Below are positions 44,432-54,310 of a stretch of DNA of 64,000 nucleotides, piece by piece. The notes beneath the pieces were generated by a model that was not told where the DNA came from, did not search any database, and saw only the letters and a program-made list of their open reading frames with translations. The stretch spans positions 62,001 to 126,000 of the forward strand of contig JBLICU010000002.1 of NCBI GenBank assembly GCA_047632435.1, written 5' to 3'. The translations under genes were made by a program, and so were the position numbers. Source of the stretch: JAMZMI01 sp047632435. GTDB taxonomy: Bacteria; Bacteroidota; Bacteroidia; Cytophagales; Cyclobacteriaceae. Position 1 is the stretch's first letter. Each line of letters starts with the position of its first letter.

Positions 44432-45694
44432 TCAAGACAATTTTGGCGCTCTTTGCTGATAAAGACGCATGACCGAATTGGCAGTGAGCCCCTGATAAAG
44501 TACAGAACAAACGACTACTACGTATGTCAGGGTTACGATGATTTCCTTGCCTGCAAAATCCGTGAGTGAGAGTGATACGGCGACAGGAAGTCCTCCACGT
44601 AAAGCACCCCATGAAAGTACTGAGATGGTGCTATTGTCAAATGATTGTTTCATCGACAGCAAGCTGATCGGGATAAAAACACTTATCCAACGGGAAAAAA
44701 GAACGATGTTCACAGTGAAAAATCCTGCAGCAAAATAGTCTAAACGAAGCGGGATCACGAGCATTTCAAAACCAATCAATACAAAGAGCATCACAGCCAT
44801 GCTTTCTTCCATGAGCCTCCAGAATTTAAATACATATACTCCGACAGCATCCTCCTCGCCTATCTGATGAGCACCATAATTGGCAATGAATAATCCTGAA
44901 ACCATGGCCACAGCTTTGGAAGAGACAAAAATAAGATCTCCTAACCATGAGCCAGTCAGCACCAAAGCAAGGGTAACCAGTACTTCGATATGCGCATGTT
45001 CATTATCCACAAAGTGCAGGATTCGATGACCAACCCATCCTACAATAAGACCAAGTATGATTCCTCCGCCAATATCCTTCACCAAAATCCATGTAATTTC
45101 CATTCCACCAATTTCCTCCATTGATTCCATTCTCTTGTGGATACCTACGATGGCAAGTGCTACCACTACTGCAAACCCGGCATTGAGCAATGATTCACCA
45201 GAGATTTTGGTTTCAAGCTTCTTTGACAAATTGAAACGGCTGATAATTTTAGTAACTGCTATTGGGTCAGTTGAAGAAATCAATGCTCCAAAAACGAGGC
45301 AACCACTGTAATTCATGTAGATCCCCATAAAGTCCAGAAGGTAAAAAACCAGCGTACCAATGGTGAACGTAGAAATAAGAACCCCAAAAATTGCCAATAG
45401 TATTACAGGTACCAGTTGATCACGAAGTTTTCGAAAATTCACATTCAGGGCACCCGCAAAAAGCATTACGCTTAGTACAAACTGGGATAAGATTTCGGCA
45501 AAATCATATTCTTTCACATGCGCTGCAAGGTGAAGTGACGGAAAGGCCGTTCCCACTAACAGCACGGTCAGCGAAAGGATAAGAGCCAGTATCATATGGC
45601 CTATGGATGAAGGCAATTTGAGAAAGATAGAGTTTATGAAAATAAATAATCCTGAGAAGAAAATGAGTAGGGCGATGATATCAAATATGTGCAT
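44432..45694 (-). CDS. CPA1-type Na+/H+ antiporter with altered ND motif
   Basis: 420 residues, about 12 predicted spans. CPA1 landmarks are present: LMLFAGALNVNFRKLR-like helix, ALISSTDPIAVTKIISRF, and SWGALRGGLPVAVSLSL. However, the ion-binding signature normally ending in Asn-Asp (GESLLNDG) reads GESLLNAG here: N171 is kept but the Asp is Ala172 (codon GCC). In CPA1 carriers that Asp is central to cation exchange, so transport may be lost or changed. No other fault is seen in the reading frame. It is monocistronic. Confidence 0.88.
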   Translation of the reverse strand: MHIFDIIALLIFFSGLFIFINSIFLKLPSSIGHMILALILSLTVLLVGTAFPSLHLAAHVKEYDFAEILSQFVLSVMLFAGALNVNFRKLRDQLVPVILLAIFGVLISTFTIGTLVFYLLDFMGIYMNYSGCLVFGALISSTDPIAVTKIISRFNLSKKLETKISGESLLNAGFAVVVALAIVGIHKRMESMEEIGGMEITWILVKDIGGGIILGLIVGWVGHRILHFVDNEHAHIEVLVTLALVLTGSWLGDLIFVSSKAVAMVSGLFIANYGAHQIGEEDAVGVYVFKFWRLMEESMAVMLFVLIGFEMLVIPLRLDYFAAGFFTVNIVLFSRWISVFIPISLLSMKQSFDNSTISVLSWGALRGGLPVAVSLSLTDFAGKEIIVTLTYVVVVCSVLYQGLTANSVMRLYQQRAPKLS

Positions 45695-45788
45695 GGGTTA
45701 AGCAATTTTGGTTTTTCGCAAATTAGAAATAAGCTGAACATTTTACAATAGTAATAATCCTGTAGGTGGATTAGGGGTTTATACGTAT

Positions 45789-46415
45789 CTAGATCAGCTT
45801 CATGTGTGCTGCTTTTTTGATCAATTCAGCACTGTTTTGCACGTTCAGCTTTTTCATCATATTCACCCGATGGGTCTCTACTGTACGTGCGCTTACAAAA
45901 AGCTCCTCAGCTATTTCCTTTGTTGTTTTACCCTGCGAGACCAACTGAAGCACCTCCAGTTCTCTTTCTGAGAGTTTTTTCTGTGGCTCTTCCATGGCCA
46001 TGTTTCCAATCATCAATTGAGAGATTTCGCTATTGAAGTGTTTACGCCCACTCGCTACTTCTCTAATTGCCGCCAGCAATTCCTGTTCATCTGCATTTTT
46101 GATCAGGTAGCCAAAGGCACCATTTCTAACTGCCTTCACTACATACTGTCCTTCGGCATGCATAGTGAGCACGATAAATTTAACATCAGAATATTTGCTT
46201 TTCGCCTGCTTGATGAGCTCAAGTCCATTGGTCTCAGGCATGGTAATGTCTATCAAAACTACATGGGGAAGTTTCTGATCCAAAATCTCAAACAATTCCT
46301 TTCCATTGGCCGCTTCGCCGATGACCTCCAAGGTGTTGTCTTTGTTCAGAAGAGAAATAATTCCTTCCCGAAATAGCTGATGATCATCTGCAACGATTAT
46401 TCTAATTCTGCTCAT
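45789..46415 (-). CDS. NarL/LuxR-type response regulator
   Basis: 208 residues: receiver domain with the acidic pocket (VADDHQLFREG), phospho-acceptor D56 in LIDITMPETNG and the conserved Lys in LIKNA; then a LuxR HTH at about 145-205 (LSERELEVLQLVSQGKTTKEIAEELFVSARTVETHRVNMMKKL). Its ATG overlaps the kinase stop by 4 bp, so the pair is co-translated. Confidence 0.95.
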   Translation of the reverse strand: MSRIRIIVADDHQLFREGIISLLNKDNTLEVIGEAANGKELFEILDQKLPHVVLIDITMPETNGLELIKQAKSKYSDVKFIVLTMHAEGQYVVKAVRNGAFGYLIKNADEQELLAAIREVASGRKHFNSEISQLMIGNMAMEEPQKKLSERELEVLQLVSQGKTTKEIAEELFVSARTVETHRVNMMKKLNVQNSAELIKKAAHMKLI

Positions 46416-48136
46416 TTGATTGGGATTTCTACTTCTATTCTTGTGCCTTTTTCACTGCTGGATATATCAAATGTGCCATTCACAATTTTGACGCGTTCTT
46501 TCATATTACGTACTCCATTACCCAAGTGATGCTCATTTACGTCGAACCCTACCCCATCATCAGAAATAAACAGACCGATATGATTTTCGAATTCTGTAAG
46601 GGAAATTTTTAATATTTGGGCTGATGCATGTTTAAGTGCATTGTTAATTGCCTCTTGCGCAATTCTGTATAATGCAATGTTAATGGAGTCATCCAGGTTT
46701 GAGCTACTTGACATGTCATTTTTGTATTTGATGTCAATAGGAATGTTTGATTTGATCTGCGCTACCAGATTGCCAATGGCCTCCCCGGCACCAAAATCGG
46801 TAAGTACACTTGGCATCAGATTGTTTGACATGCGTCGTACCTCGCTGATGGTTTCATCCAGTCTTTCAAGCAATGTATGCCGGGTTTCCGGAGCTAATTG
46901 TGCCGCTTGAATATCAAAACGCAGGGTAGTAAGCAAAGGGCCCAGACCATCGTGCATTTCACGAGAAAGCCGGATTCTCTCCTTCTCTTCACCATTAAGA
47001 ATGGATCGTTGATTTTCGGTAATTAACCTTTCCTCATTGGTCTTGTATTCCTTAAGCTGCGCCTTCATTTTCATAAGCGCTACACCCAGTTTATCGGTTT
47101 CACTTAATAATTTATATTCTGCATCAAAATCACCGGAACCTATTTTCCCCGCAAATATAATCATCCCCTTAAGAGCTGCCACCAGCTTATTCAGCGCTTC
47201 GAACATGCGACCGATTTCATCTGCACGAATGCCTGTAGTCGCTAAACCTTCCAACTCTCCTTGCGACATGGCTATCAATTTTTTTTCCATATCAAGCACT
47301 GGACTTACAAAAGTGCTGGCAAGTAGGTAAGACACTACAAAAATGAATGCGGTGATTATGCTCAAAATAAAAATCAAGTTCGTGCGCAGTTGTTCCAATG
47401 GGAAAAGTGCCTCTTGGTGGTCCATTTCTGTAAGAATAACCCAATCCATACCGTAGAAGCTCATCAATCCGTATGAACTGAAAACTTCCATATTTCTATA
47501 ATCAGGAAAAATACCTTCTCCATTTTTGCCTTGAAGTGCGTTGATCACACCTTCACTTTTAACCTGAATCACCCAGGGAATACCATCAAAAAATCGAGAC
47601 TTAGTACGCATCAAAAAATCTTCTCCTACCAGATATGATTCACCGGTTTGACCCAATCCTGTGCGCTGAAGCAGGATTTCCTGTATTTCGGGAACCTCCA
47701 CTATACCAACATATACCTTCGTACCCACTTTTTCCAAAATACCTACGGTAATACGTCTGTGTTCATTGAAAATAGTCAAATCAACCATTTTAATACCTTG
47801 CATAATACCAAAATCAATGTTCGGAATCTTAAATTTGTCGATCCGCTCTGGAACCTGATCATAAGCTCCAAAATGAATAAAATAGGACGAATCTGCGGCC
47901 ATCCCTCCGATCTCTTTTTTGACCATTTCTTCAAAATCTATGACTCGATCATGAATCTCACTATCGATCTTCAATATTTTTAATTGTTTGACAGAAGCCA
48001 ATTGCAGCAATACACGCTCTTTTAATGCATTATCAAACTGCATAATAAACAGCGCCGATAAAATGGAAATCACACCCAGGGAAAGCGTGATCATAATCAG
48101 GGCTAGCTTATTTCCTATGTTGAGACGTATTTGCAT
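46412..48136 (-). CDS. Membrane sensor histidine kinase (HisKA_3)
   Basis: 574 residues. A first span (about 10-32), a periplasmic Cache-like sensor (about 35-245), a second span (about 250-275), HAMP and a second HAMP-like linker, then a HisKA_3 dimerisation helix with phospho-acceptor H395 in RLSREMHDGLG. A HATPase_c domain follows (YRIAQEAINNALKHASA, DDGVGFD, GNGVRNMKERV). This NarX/DesK-like kinase phosphorylates the response regulator whose gene overlaps its stop codon. The signal it senses is not visible. Confidence 0.93.
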   Translation of the reverse strand: MQIRLNIGNKLALIMITLSLGVISILSALFIMQFDNALKERVLLQLASVKQLKILKIDSEIHDRVIDFEEMVKKEIGGMAADSSYFIHFGAYDQVPERIDKFKIPNIDFGIMQGIKMVDLTIFNEHRRITVGILEKVGTKVYVGIVEVPEIQEILLQRTGLGQTGESYLVGEDFLMRTKSRFFDGIPWVIQVKSEGVINALQGKNGEGIFPDYRNMEVFSSYGLMSFYGMDWVILTEMDHQEALFPLEQLRTNLIFILSIITAFIFVVSYLLASTFVSPVLDMEKKLIAMSQGELEGLATTGIRADEIGRMFEALNKLVAALKGMIIFAGKIGSGDFDAEYKLLSETDKLGVALMKMKAQLKEYKTNEERLITENQRSILNGEEKERIRLSREMHDGLGPLLTTLRFDIQAAQLAPETRHTLLERLDETISEVRRMSNNLMPSVLTDFGAGEAIGNLVAQIKSNIPIDIKYKNDMSSSSNLDDSINIALYRIAQEAINNALKHASAQILKISLTEFENHIGLFISDDGVGFDVNEHHLGNGVRNMKERVKIVNGTFDISSSEKGTRIEVEIPIK

Positions 48137-48277
48137 TTAAATCATGAATCCGTATTCGGGTGAAAATTAACTTTTTTAATTGAACAGGGAATACGAAAGA
48201 TATAATCTGATTCGGCAAAGAATGATTTAAGTCAAACTAAATCTATATTTTTATATTTAATCACTAAACTTTAACCA

Positions 48278-49372
48278 ATGTCATCTACACTTTCTAATAA
48301 AGGAGTCTCGAATCTGGGATTAAGAAAAACCACCTATATCCTGGTTTCGCTCGTTGCAATGGTCACTATGCTTCACTATAGTCAGGAGTATGTAATCCCT
48401 TTCATATTTGCCCTGATTATCTGGTTTATCATCCATGAACTGCGGGAAAACCTGCAAATGGTTCCTTATATCCGGGATCACTGGCCGCTTTGGGTGCAGA
48501 GTACCATTGCCTTTGCTGTGATCAATATTGTGGTTCTTGTAGTGGTAGAAATGCTTCTGGCTAGCATGTCCGCTCTCACGGAATCTGTAGATATATATGA
48601 AACCAATTTTAATACTTCAATGACTAAGGTAAATGACCTGTTTGGAATGGACGTGATGGCCCAACTGGTAGATTATGTCAATAATATGGATGTGAGTGCG
48701 CTGATTGCGAGTACACTTGATTTCGCCACTGTTTTGCTCGGCGATTTCTTTTTGATTCTAATTTATATCGTTTTTTTACTGGTAGAAGAGAGTGTTTTTG
48801 ACCTTAAACTCAATGCAATTTATCCAAGCAGATCTAAGCAAAATAAAAACAAGAAATTGTTCCAAAAGATGGACAAAAACATCAGTAGATACCTTTCCCT
48901 AAAAACCCTAGTAAGTTTGGTTACTGGTGGTTTGAGCTACTTTGCTTTACTCATTTTGGGGATTGATGCACCCATATTTTGGGCTATATTAATTTTTGTA
49001 TTGAATTATATCCCTACCGTGGGATCACTTATAGCTACTTTATTTCCTGCCTTCTTCGCCATATTGCAATTCGGTGAGCTGGCACCATTTCTTTATGTAC
49101 TTGTTACCGTTGGCACCATCCAGGTAATCGTTGGCAACATAGTAGAGCCAAAAATCATGGGAAACAGTCTCAACATGAGCTCATTGGTAGTCATTCTTTC
49201 CTTGACTATTTGGGGTGCCATTTGGGGTGTGATGGGGATGATCCTGAGTGTGCCTATTACGGTGATGATCATCATCGTGTGTGAGGAAATCCCAAGTCTT
49301 AGATTCATAGCTATTGCCCTTTCGGAAAAAGGCGAAATAAAAATGCTGGATGATGTGGAAGACGAGGACTAG
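48278..49372 (+). CDS. AI-2E family transporter
   Basis: 364 residues, about eight spans: YVIPFIFALIIWFIIHEL early, a central amphipathic region, then the family block FWAILIFVLNYIPTVGSLIATLFPAFFAILQFG and PKIMGNSLNMSSLVVILSLTIWGAIWG. Members export autoinducer-2 or act as Na+/H+ exchangers; which applies is unknown. Monocistronic, divergent from the kinase. Confidence 0.9.
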   Translation: MSSTLSNKGVSNLGLRKTTYILVSLVAMVTMLHYSQEYVIPFIFALIIWFIIHELRENLQMVPYIRDHWPLWVQSTIAFAVINIVVLVVVEMLLASMSALTESVDIYETNFNTSMTKVNDLFGMDVMAQLVDYVNNMDVSALIASTLDFATVLLGDFFLILIYIVFLLVEESVFDLKLNAIYPSRSKQNKNKKLFQKMDKNISRYLSLKTLVSLVTGGLSYFALLILGIDAPIFWAILIFVLNYIPTVGSLIATLFPAFFAILQFGELAPFLYVLVTVGTIQVIVGNIVEPKIMGNSLNMSSLVVILSLTIWGAIWGVMGMILSVPITVMIIIVCEEIPSLRFIAIALSEKGEIKMLDDVEDED

Positions 49373-49539
49373 TTGGGAATTAGGTACTTAGTACAGGGTA
49401 CAGTGAATTGTGTACAGAGTATTTGGGATTTGTAAAAATATTACTGATTACTGTCGTACTTGGTTTTTGGAAAAAATAACTGAGTAACTCAATAACCAAA
49501 TAACTCATCAACTATTCACCCAATAAGAATAGCCTTGGA

Positions 49540-49854
49540 TTAAACGATGCTGGTTTTTCGATCTACTTTCATCCAAGAACCACCATTGGCACACTCAATG
49601 CCATTTCTTTTTGCAATGCTTGTGGCCTGACCGCTCCTCATGCCCGATGCACAACAAAACACGATTGGCTTATTCATTTTCTTGATTTTGGAAATATTTG
49701 ATTCGATGGTTTGCAGTGGGATATTGACTGATCCTTTGACATGACCACCCTTGAATTCTCCTGCAGTTCTTACATCAATGATCGCTGCGCCATTGTCAAG
49801 AAGCTCCTGCACACTGTCTTTGCCCCCTCCGAATAGATTACTAAAAAATCCCAT
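49540..49854 (-). CDS. Rhodanese-like domain protein
   Basis: 104 residues from the ATG at 49854 (MGFFSNLFGGGKDSVQELL); an upstream in-frame ATG only adds unrelated residues. The rhodanese fold has AIIDVRTAGEFKGGHVKGSVNIPL and the active loop CASGMRS with catalytic C68. It carries sulphur or acts as a sulphur relay. Single-domain, cytoplasmic. Confidence 0.92.
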   Translation of the reverse strand: MGFFSNLFGGGKDSVQELLDNGAAIIDVRTAGEFKGGHVKGSVNIPLQTIESNISKIKKMNKPIVFCCASGMRSGQATSIAKRNGIECANGGSWMKVDRKTSIV

Positions 49855-49924
49855 GTTTTCTTTTTTACAAATGTGATCACATTCCATGGGAATGATTGTA
49901 ACACATGTTACAATACCAGCCAAT

Positions 49925-49966
49925 AAAAAACCTCACCCAAAAGTCCAAGGACTTTATGAATGAGGT
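49925..49966 (-). terminator. Terminator after the FKBP gene
   Basis: Read leftwards: ACCTCA and TGAGGT form the outer stem, AAAGTCC and GGACTTT an inner stem, and a T run follows. Confidence 0.75.
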
Positions 49967-49988
49967 CTAATTATAAAAAATGTAATTC

Positions 49989-50417
49989 TTATCCGATCTC
50001 AACCAATTCGATCTCAAAAACAAGATCCTGTCCAGCTAGTGGATGATTGGCATCAATGGTAATACTTTCGTCGTTCACATGTTTCACCATCACATGTGTC
50101 TGCTGACCTTCGTGATTGGTAGCAACGAGTGTCTGGCCAGCCTCGGGATTCATGTCTGCCGGTAGCTCCGCTTTTGGCACTTCCTGAATCAATTGATCAT
50201 TTTTTTCACCATAGGCCTCAGCACATGGAATGGTCACTGTTTTCTTTTCGTTGATTCCCATGCCATTCACGGCCTCATCAAAACCTTTGATCATCTGACC
50301 TGCTCCTACAGTAAATTGTAATGGATCTCTTTCGAGCGAAGAATCGAAGATTTCTCCTGACAACAATGTACCTGTGTAATGAACCTTGACACTGTCGTTT
50401 GTCTTGGCTGTACTCAT
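49989..50417 (-). CDS. FKBP-type (SlyD-like) peptidyl-prolyl isomerase
   Basis: 142 residues: VKVHYTGTLLSGEIFDSSLERDPLQF and GAGQMIKGFDEAVNGMG of the FKBP domain, an insert-in-flap chaperone domain (about 75-115) and a C-terminal return to FKBP (HPLAGQDLVFEIELVEI). It lacks the His-rich metal tail of E. coli SlyD. It assists proline isomerisation and folding in the cytoplasm. A TACCTTTG -7 box lies upstream on the same strand. Confidence 0.93.
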   Translation of the reverse strand: MSTAKTNDSVKVHYTGTLLSGEIFDSSLERDPLQFTVGAGQMIKGFDEAVNGMGINEKKTVTIPCAEAYGEKNDQLIQEVPKAELPADMNPEAGQTLVATNHEGQQTHVMVKHVNDESITIDANHPLAGQDLVFEIELVEIG

Positions 50418-50513
50418 AATTTCTATTTTTTTGGTTTTAAAAATGGTGGGGAAATGGACTTAATGAATGTAAGCAATAACCAGCACCTGGACTTATGCCC
50501 TTAAATTGAAGCA

Positions 50514-50521
50514 CAAAGGTA
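50514..50521 (-). promoter_or_regulatory. -7 box (TACCTTTG) of the FKBP gene
   Basis: Perfect TAnnTTTG on the minus strand, predicting a start near 50507 and a leader of about 90 nt. Confidence 0.5.
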
Positions 50522-50564
50522 ATAATTCATTTGAGAGAGGGGAAGTAAACATGTGATCGATTTA

Positions 50565-51539
50565 TTACTTCGTCCGATCAATGGTAAATTGCACGAGTCG
50601 TTCAAGGGAATTCTTGTAAACAGATTCAGGGAGTGTTTGCAGGATATCCTTGGCCTTTTGATGGTAGTCTTCCATCACCCCGGTGGCATATTCTATCCCA
50701 CCAGAGGCTTTCACAAAAGCAATTACCTCAGCTACTTTCTTGGGTTGGTCTTCACTTTTCTTGATGGCCGAAATGATGTGCTTTTTATTGGATTTGTCCG
50801 TGTTATTCAAGGCAAAGATCAACGGTAACGTCATTTTCTTTTCTCTGATGTCTATTCCGGTCGGCTTTCCGATCTCAAAAGCGCCATAGTCAAACAGGTC
50901 ATCTTTGATTTGAAAAGCCATACCCACATATTCACCAAATTTGGTCAGCAGATCGACAGTTTCAGCACTGGCTCCTGATGAGCTAGCACCTACTCTACAA
51001 CAAGCGGTGATGAGACTGGCTGTTTTCTGTTTGATGATTTCATAATATACATCTTCGGTAATGTCGAGTTTTCGGGCTTTTTCCATTTGTAGAAGTTCCC
51101 CCTCACTCATTTCCCGAACGGCATTCGACACAATCTTCAATAGATCAAAATCATCATTTTCCAATGAAAGTAACAATCCTCTAGATAGTAAATAGTCGCC
51201 AACAAGTACAGCTATCTTATTTTTCCAAAGGGCATTGATAGAAAAGAAACCTCTGCGATAATGTGAATCATCCACTACATCATCGTGAACCAGCGTTGCA
51301 GTATGAAGCAATTCGATCAGCGCCGCGCCGCGATAAGTGCTTTCATGGATCGTGCCAGCAGTGCCGGCACACAAGAAAACAAAAAGCGGACGCATCTGCT
51401 TTCCCTTTCTCCTCACGATGTAATTGGTGATTTTATCTAAAAGCATCACCTTGCTGCGCATAGATTGGCGGAACTTCTTTTCGAATTCCTCCATCTCAGC
51501 TTCAACTGGAGCCTGAATATCTTTTAGGTTTATTGACAT
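50565..51539 (-). CDS. Polyprenyl diphosphate synthase
   Basis: 324 residues. First Asp-rich motif HDDVVDDSHYRRG (D86, D87, D90), KMRPLFVFL-like basic region (GKQMRPLFV), and second motif KDDLFDYG at about 216-222. It elongates isoprenoid chains, probably for menaquinone or undecaprenyl-type lipids; chain length cannot be read by eye. Divergent from the PhzF-like gene. Confidence 0.93.
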   Translation of the reverse strand: MSINLKDIQAPVEAEMEEFEKKFRQSMRSKVMLLDKITNYIVRRKGKQMRPLFVFLCAGTAGTIHESTYRGAALIELLHTATLVHDDVVDDSHYRRGFFSINALWKNKIAVLVGDYLLSRGLLLSLENDDFDLLKIVSNAVREMSEGELLQMEKARKLDITEDVYYEIIKQKTASLITACCRVGASSSGASAETVDLLTKFGEYVGMAFQIKDDLFDYGAFEIGKPTGIDIREKKMTLPLIFALNNTDKSNKKHIISAIKKSEDQPKKVAEVIAFVKASGGIEYATGVMEDYHQKAKDILQTLPESVYKNSLERLVQFTIDRTK

Positions 51540-51680
51540 TATCTTAAAAGTTGCAATATTAACACCTCCTATCCCTTATAACAAACGAAACCAAAGCTGT
51601 TAATAAACCAATTGTTTAACGGGGATGGTTTTGCTTTCAAACACAAATAAGTTTGTGTTGATTTGTTCCAAATTTAGAAA

Positions 51681-52571
51681 ATGCCCGATTACTCCTATTA
51701 TTTACTTGACGTTTTCACCAGTCACTTGTTTGGTGGCAACCAATTAGCCCTATTTCCAGATGCATCAGAGATTGATCCTGATTTATTTCAAAAGATTGCT
51801 TTGGAGTTTAATATTCCAGAAACTGTCTTCCTTTTTCCACCAAAAAATGAAGAAGGCATTCATTCGATGAGGATTTTTACCCCAAGGGCGGAATTGCCTA
51901 CTGCCGGCCATCCAACCATTGGCACAGCTCATTTTATCACCGCACAGCAAAATGATAAGTCTGAAATTGAGCTCGACCAAAAGATAGGTAGAATCAAAGT
52001 AGAAGCTACTTATTTACCCAATGGTGAACCCGATTTGCTGACCATGTACCAACCGCTACCAATCTTTGGGGATATTCTTAAACAAAAAAAGCAAGTTGCG
52101 GAAATGCTTTCTCTCCGGGAGGATGATATCGACAATTTGCCTATTCAGGAAATTTCATGCGGCAACAACTTCCTATTTGTGCCACTCAAATCCGCAAATA
52201 TATTAGGGAAGGTAAAAGTAAATCTCACGCTCTGGGAAGCACTAACACCGGCACTTGAGAGCATGGGCATTTATGTATTCTCAATCCACGATGTTGACGG
52301 TGGTGAAGTAAAAGGTCGCATGTTTGCCCCCGCAGTTGGAATCAACGAGGATCCGGCGACTGGCTCTGCAAATGGCCCTTTGGCCTGTTATCTGAGTCGA
52401 TACAATCTTGTTCAATTTCCGATTACTAGTTTGCAAGGATTTGAAATGGGCAGACCGAGCTATTTGCATTTAGATATTGTAAAGGGGGAAAATGGCTCCA
52501 TTTCAGCCGTAAAGGTCGCTGGAAGATGTAAATTAGTGGGCCATGGAGAGCTCTTTCTGAACATGGACTAA
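51681..52571 (+). CDS. PhzF-family isomerase-like protein
   Basis: 296 residues. DVFTSHLFGGNQLALFPDA, catalytic Glu47 in FNIPETVFLFP, RIFTPRAELPTAGHPTIGTAHF and NEDPATGSANGPLACYL are diagnostic for the PhzF fold. True phenazine genes are absent, so it is a general enzyme of unknown substrate. Confidence 0.92.
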   Translation: MPDYSYYLLDVFTSHLFGGNQLALFPDASEIDPDLFQKIALEFNIPETVFLFPPKNEEGIHSMRIFTPRAELPTAGHPTIGTAHFITAQQNDKSEIELDQKIGRIKVEATYLPNGEPDLLTMYQPLPIFGDILKQKKQVAEMLSLREDDIDNLPIQEISCGNNFLFVPLKSANILGKVKVNLTLWEALTPALESMGIYVFSIHDVDGGEVKGRMFAPAVGINEDPATGSANGPLACYLSRYNLVQFPITSLQGFEMGRPSYLHLDIVKGENGSISAVKVAGRCKLVGHGELFLNMD

Positions 52572-52630
52572 ATTAAATTCTGCTAACTTGCAGTTGAATT
52601 ACCTACATCATCCGATCCACAAAATTTTGC

Positions 52631-54310
52631 ATGCGTAAGCAAAAAATAAGATATTCTGAAATCATCCCCAGAACCAAGCAATGGCCCATTGTGCAGCTTG
52701 CGAAAAACAGGAAATCCTTCAAGCAAGAAGTAACAAACGAATCATTCGAAACACTCAAAAAATTTACTCGCGGACGCTCACTAAGGGAGGAGTTGGAAAT
52801 GACCGTTTACCGTGAGAAACTTCGCATCAAGAACAATCCTTGGCGTGTAGATCCTCAAGACGACCAGGCTTTTTGGCAAAACATTCAACGCAATTTGGCT
52901 GAAAGTCAAAACCTGGAGCCAAATCTTGCAAAAGATAAAGAGGAGGAAATATTAAGGCAAATCCTGGATCGTTATGCTGAAGAGATTGCGGGAAATTTCA
53001 AAAAAACATCCTTCAAATTTGCAAAAACCATCGTAACATTCGGTTTTGCAAGGTTGCTCAACGCTGCACGTGGTGTAAAAGGCATCATGTCCCTTTTCAG
53101 TCGTCAGCTCGATTTGGATGACAAAATTCACATCAAAGGTGAACCAGAACACATCAGAGCTTTGGCCAAAATTGGTACCGTGGTGATGGTTCCCACGCAT
53201 TTCAGCAATCTGGATTCCATCTTGATTGGCTGGGTAATTCAATTTCTTGGACTTCCGGCTTTCATCTATGGCGCAGGCTTGAACCTGTTCAATTTGAAGA
53301 TTTTTGCCTATTTCATGAATAGTTTGGGTGCCTATAAAGTAGATCGACGAAAGAAAAATCCAATCTATCTGGAGGCGCTGAAAACATATTCCAGCCTGGC
53401 ACTCCGAAAAGGCTGTCATAGTTTATTTTTTCCAGGAGGCACACGCTCCCGTTCGGGACACATTGAAAAGTCATTAAAACTGGGCTTACTCGGAACCGCA
53501 GTGGAAGCACAAAGGATTCTTTATCAAAACGAAACAGCAGATGAGCCGGCTCGTAAAATTTTCATTGTACCTGTAGTACTCAATTATCATTTTACATTAG
53601 AGGCACCCGCGCTCATTAATGATCACCTGAAAATCACAGGTCAAGAACGATATTATAAGGAACGAGACGAGTTCACCACATCTTACAAAATCTCAACTTT
53701 CCTTTTCAAATTTTTCACCAAAGGATCTGATATTTCTGTAAGCATTGGAAAGGGGTTGGACATCATGGGCAACTATGTGGACATGGATGGGAATAGCCTT
53801 GATGCCAATGGCAACATCATCGACCCTAGAGATTATTTCCGTCGAGACGGTAAGATCAGTGTGGATGAGCAGCGAGAAGAGGAATATGTCCGCATTTTGG
53901 CGAAAAGAATTGTGGTGGAATACCATAAATACAATCGTGTTTTTGCAAGTCACCTAGTGGCATTTACAGCATTCAAATACCTGGAGCGCAAAAACCCAAA
54001 GTTGGATCTTTACAGTTTATTGAGATTACCGGATGAGGACTTGATTATCGACTATGCCGATTTCAAACTGGCTTATAAAAAACTGAAAAAGAAAGTACTC
54101 AAAATGCACAAAAAGGGTGCTGTTGATGTGGCAGGTCACATGCTGGAAAAAGCGGAATTTAGTATCGATCTTGGTATCGACAATGTGGGCATGTATCATG
54201 CTGAGAGACCTTTGATCAAAAGAGATGATAAAATAATAATTCAAAATATGAATACCTTGTATTACTACCACAACCGAATGGATGGATATGGACTCGACAA
54301 GCGCATCTGA
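52631..54310 (+). CDS. PlsB/PlsC-type glycerophospholipid acyltransferase
   Basis: 559 residues. Acyltransferase motifs: I at THFSNLDS (H190, D195), II at VDRRKKNPIY, III at FFPGGTRSRSG (about 266-276) and IV around IFIVPVVLNYHF. N- and C-terminal extensions make it longer than PlsC (about 250). It overlaps gpsA by 29 bp, which pairs it with glycerol-3-phosphate supply, so a glycerol-3-phosphate or lysophosphatidate acyltransferase role is likely. Confidence 0.9.
   Translation: MRKQKIRYSEIIPRTKQWPIVQLAKNRKSFKQEVTNESFETLKKFTRGRSLREELEMTVYREKLRIKNNPWRVDPQDDQAFWQNIQRNLAESQNLEPNLAKDKEEEILRQILDRYAEEIAGNFKKTSFKFAKTIVTFGFARLLNAARGVKGIMSLFSRQLDLDDKIHIKGEPEHIRALAKIGTVVMVPTHFSNLDSILIGWVIQFLGLPAFIYGAGLNLFNLKIFAYFMNSLGAYKVDRRKKNPIYLEALKTYSSLALRKGCHSLFFPGGTRSRSGHIEKSLKLGLLGTAVEAQRILYQNETADEPARKIFIVPVVLNYHFTLEAPALINDHLKITGQERYYKERDEFTTSYKISTFLFKFFTKGSDISVSIGKGLDIMGNYVDMDGNSLDANGNIIDPRDYFRRDGKISVDEQREEEYVRILAKRIVVEYHKYNRVFASHLVAFTAFKYLERKNPKLDLYSLLRLPDEDLIIDYADFKLAYKKLKKKVLKMHKKGAVDVAGHMLEKAEFSIDLGIDNVGMYHAERPLIKRDDKIIIQNMNTLYYYHNRMDGYGLDKRI

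Noticed and set aside
49380..49520. Repeated GTACTTAGTAC-like intergenic text, also near 39290
   Set aside because: Short low-complexity similarity only; no clear element boundaries.
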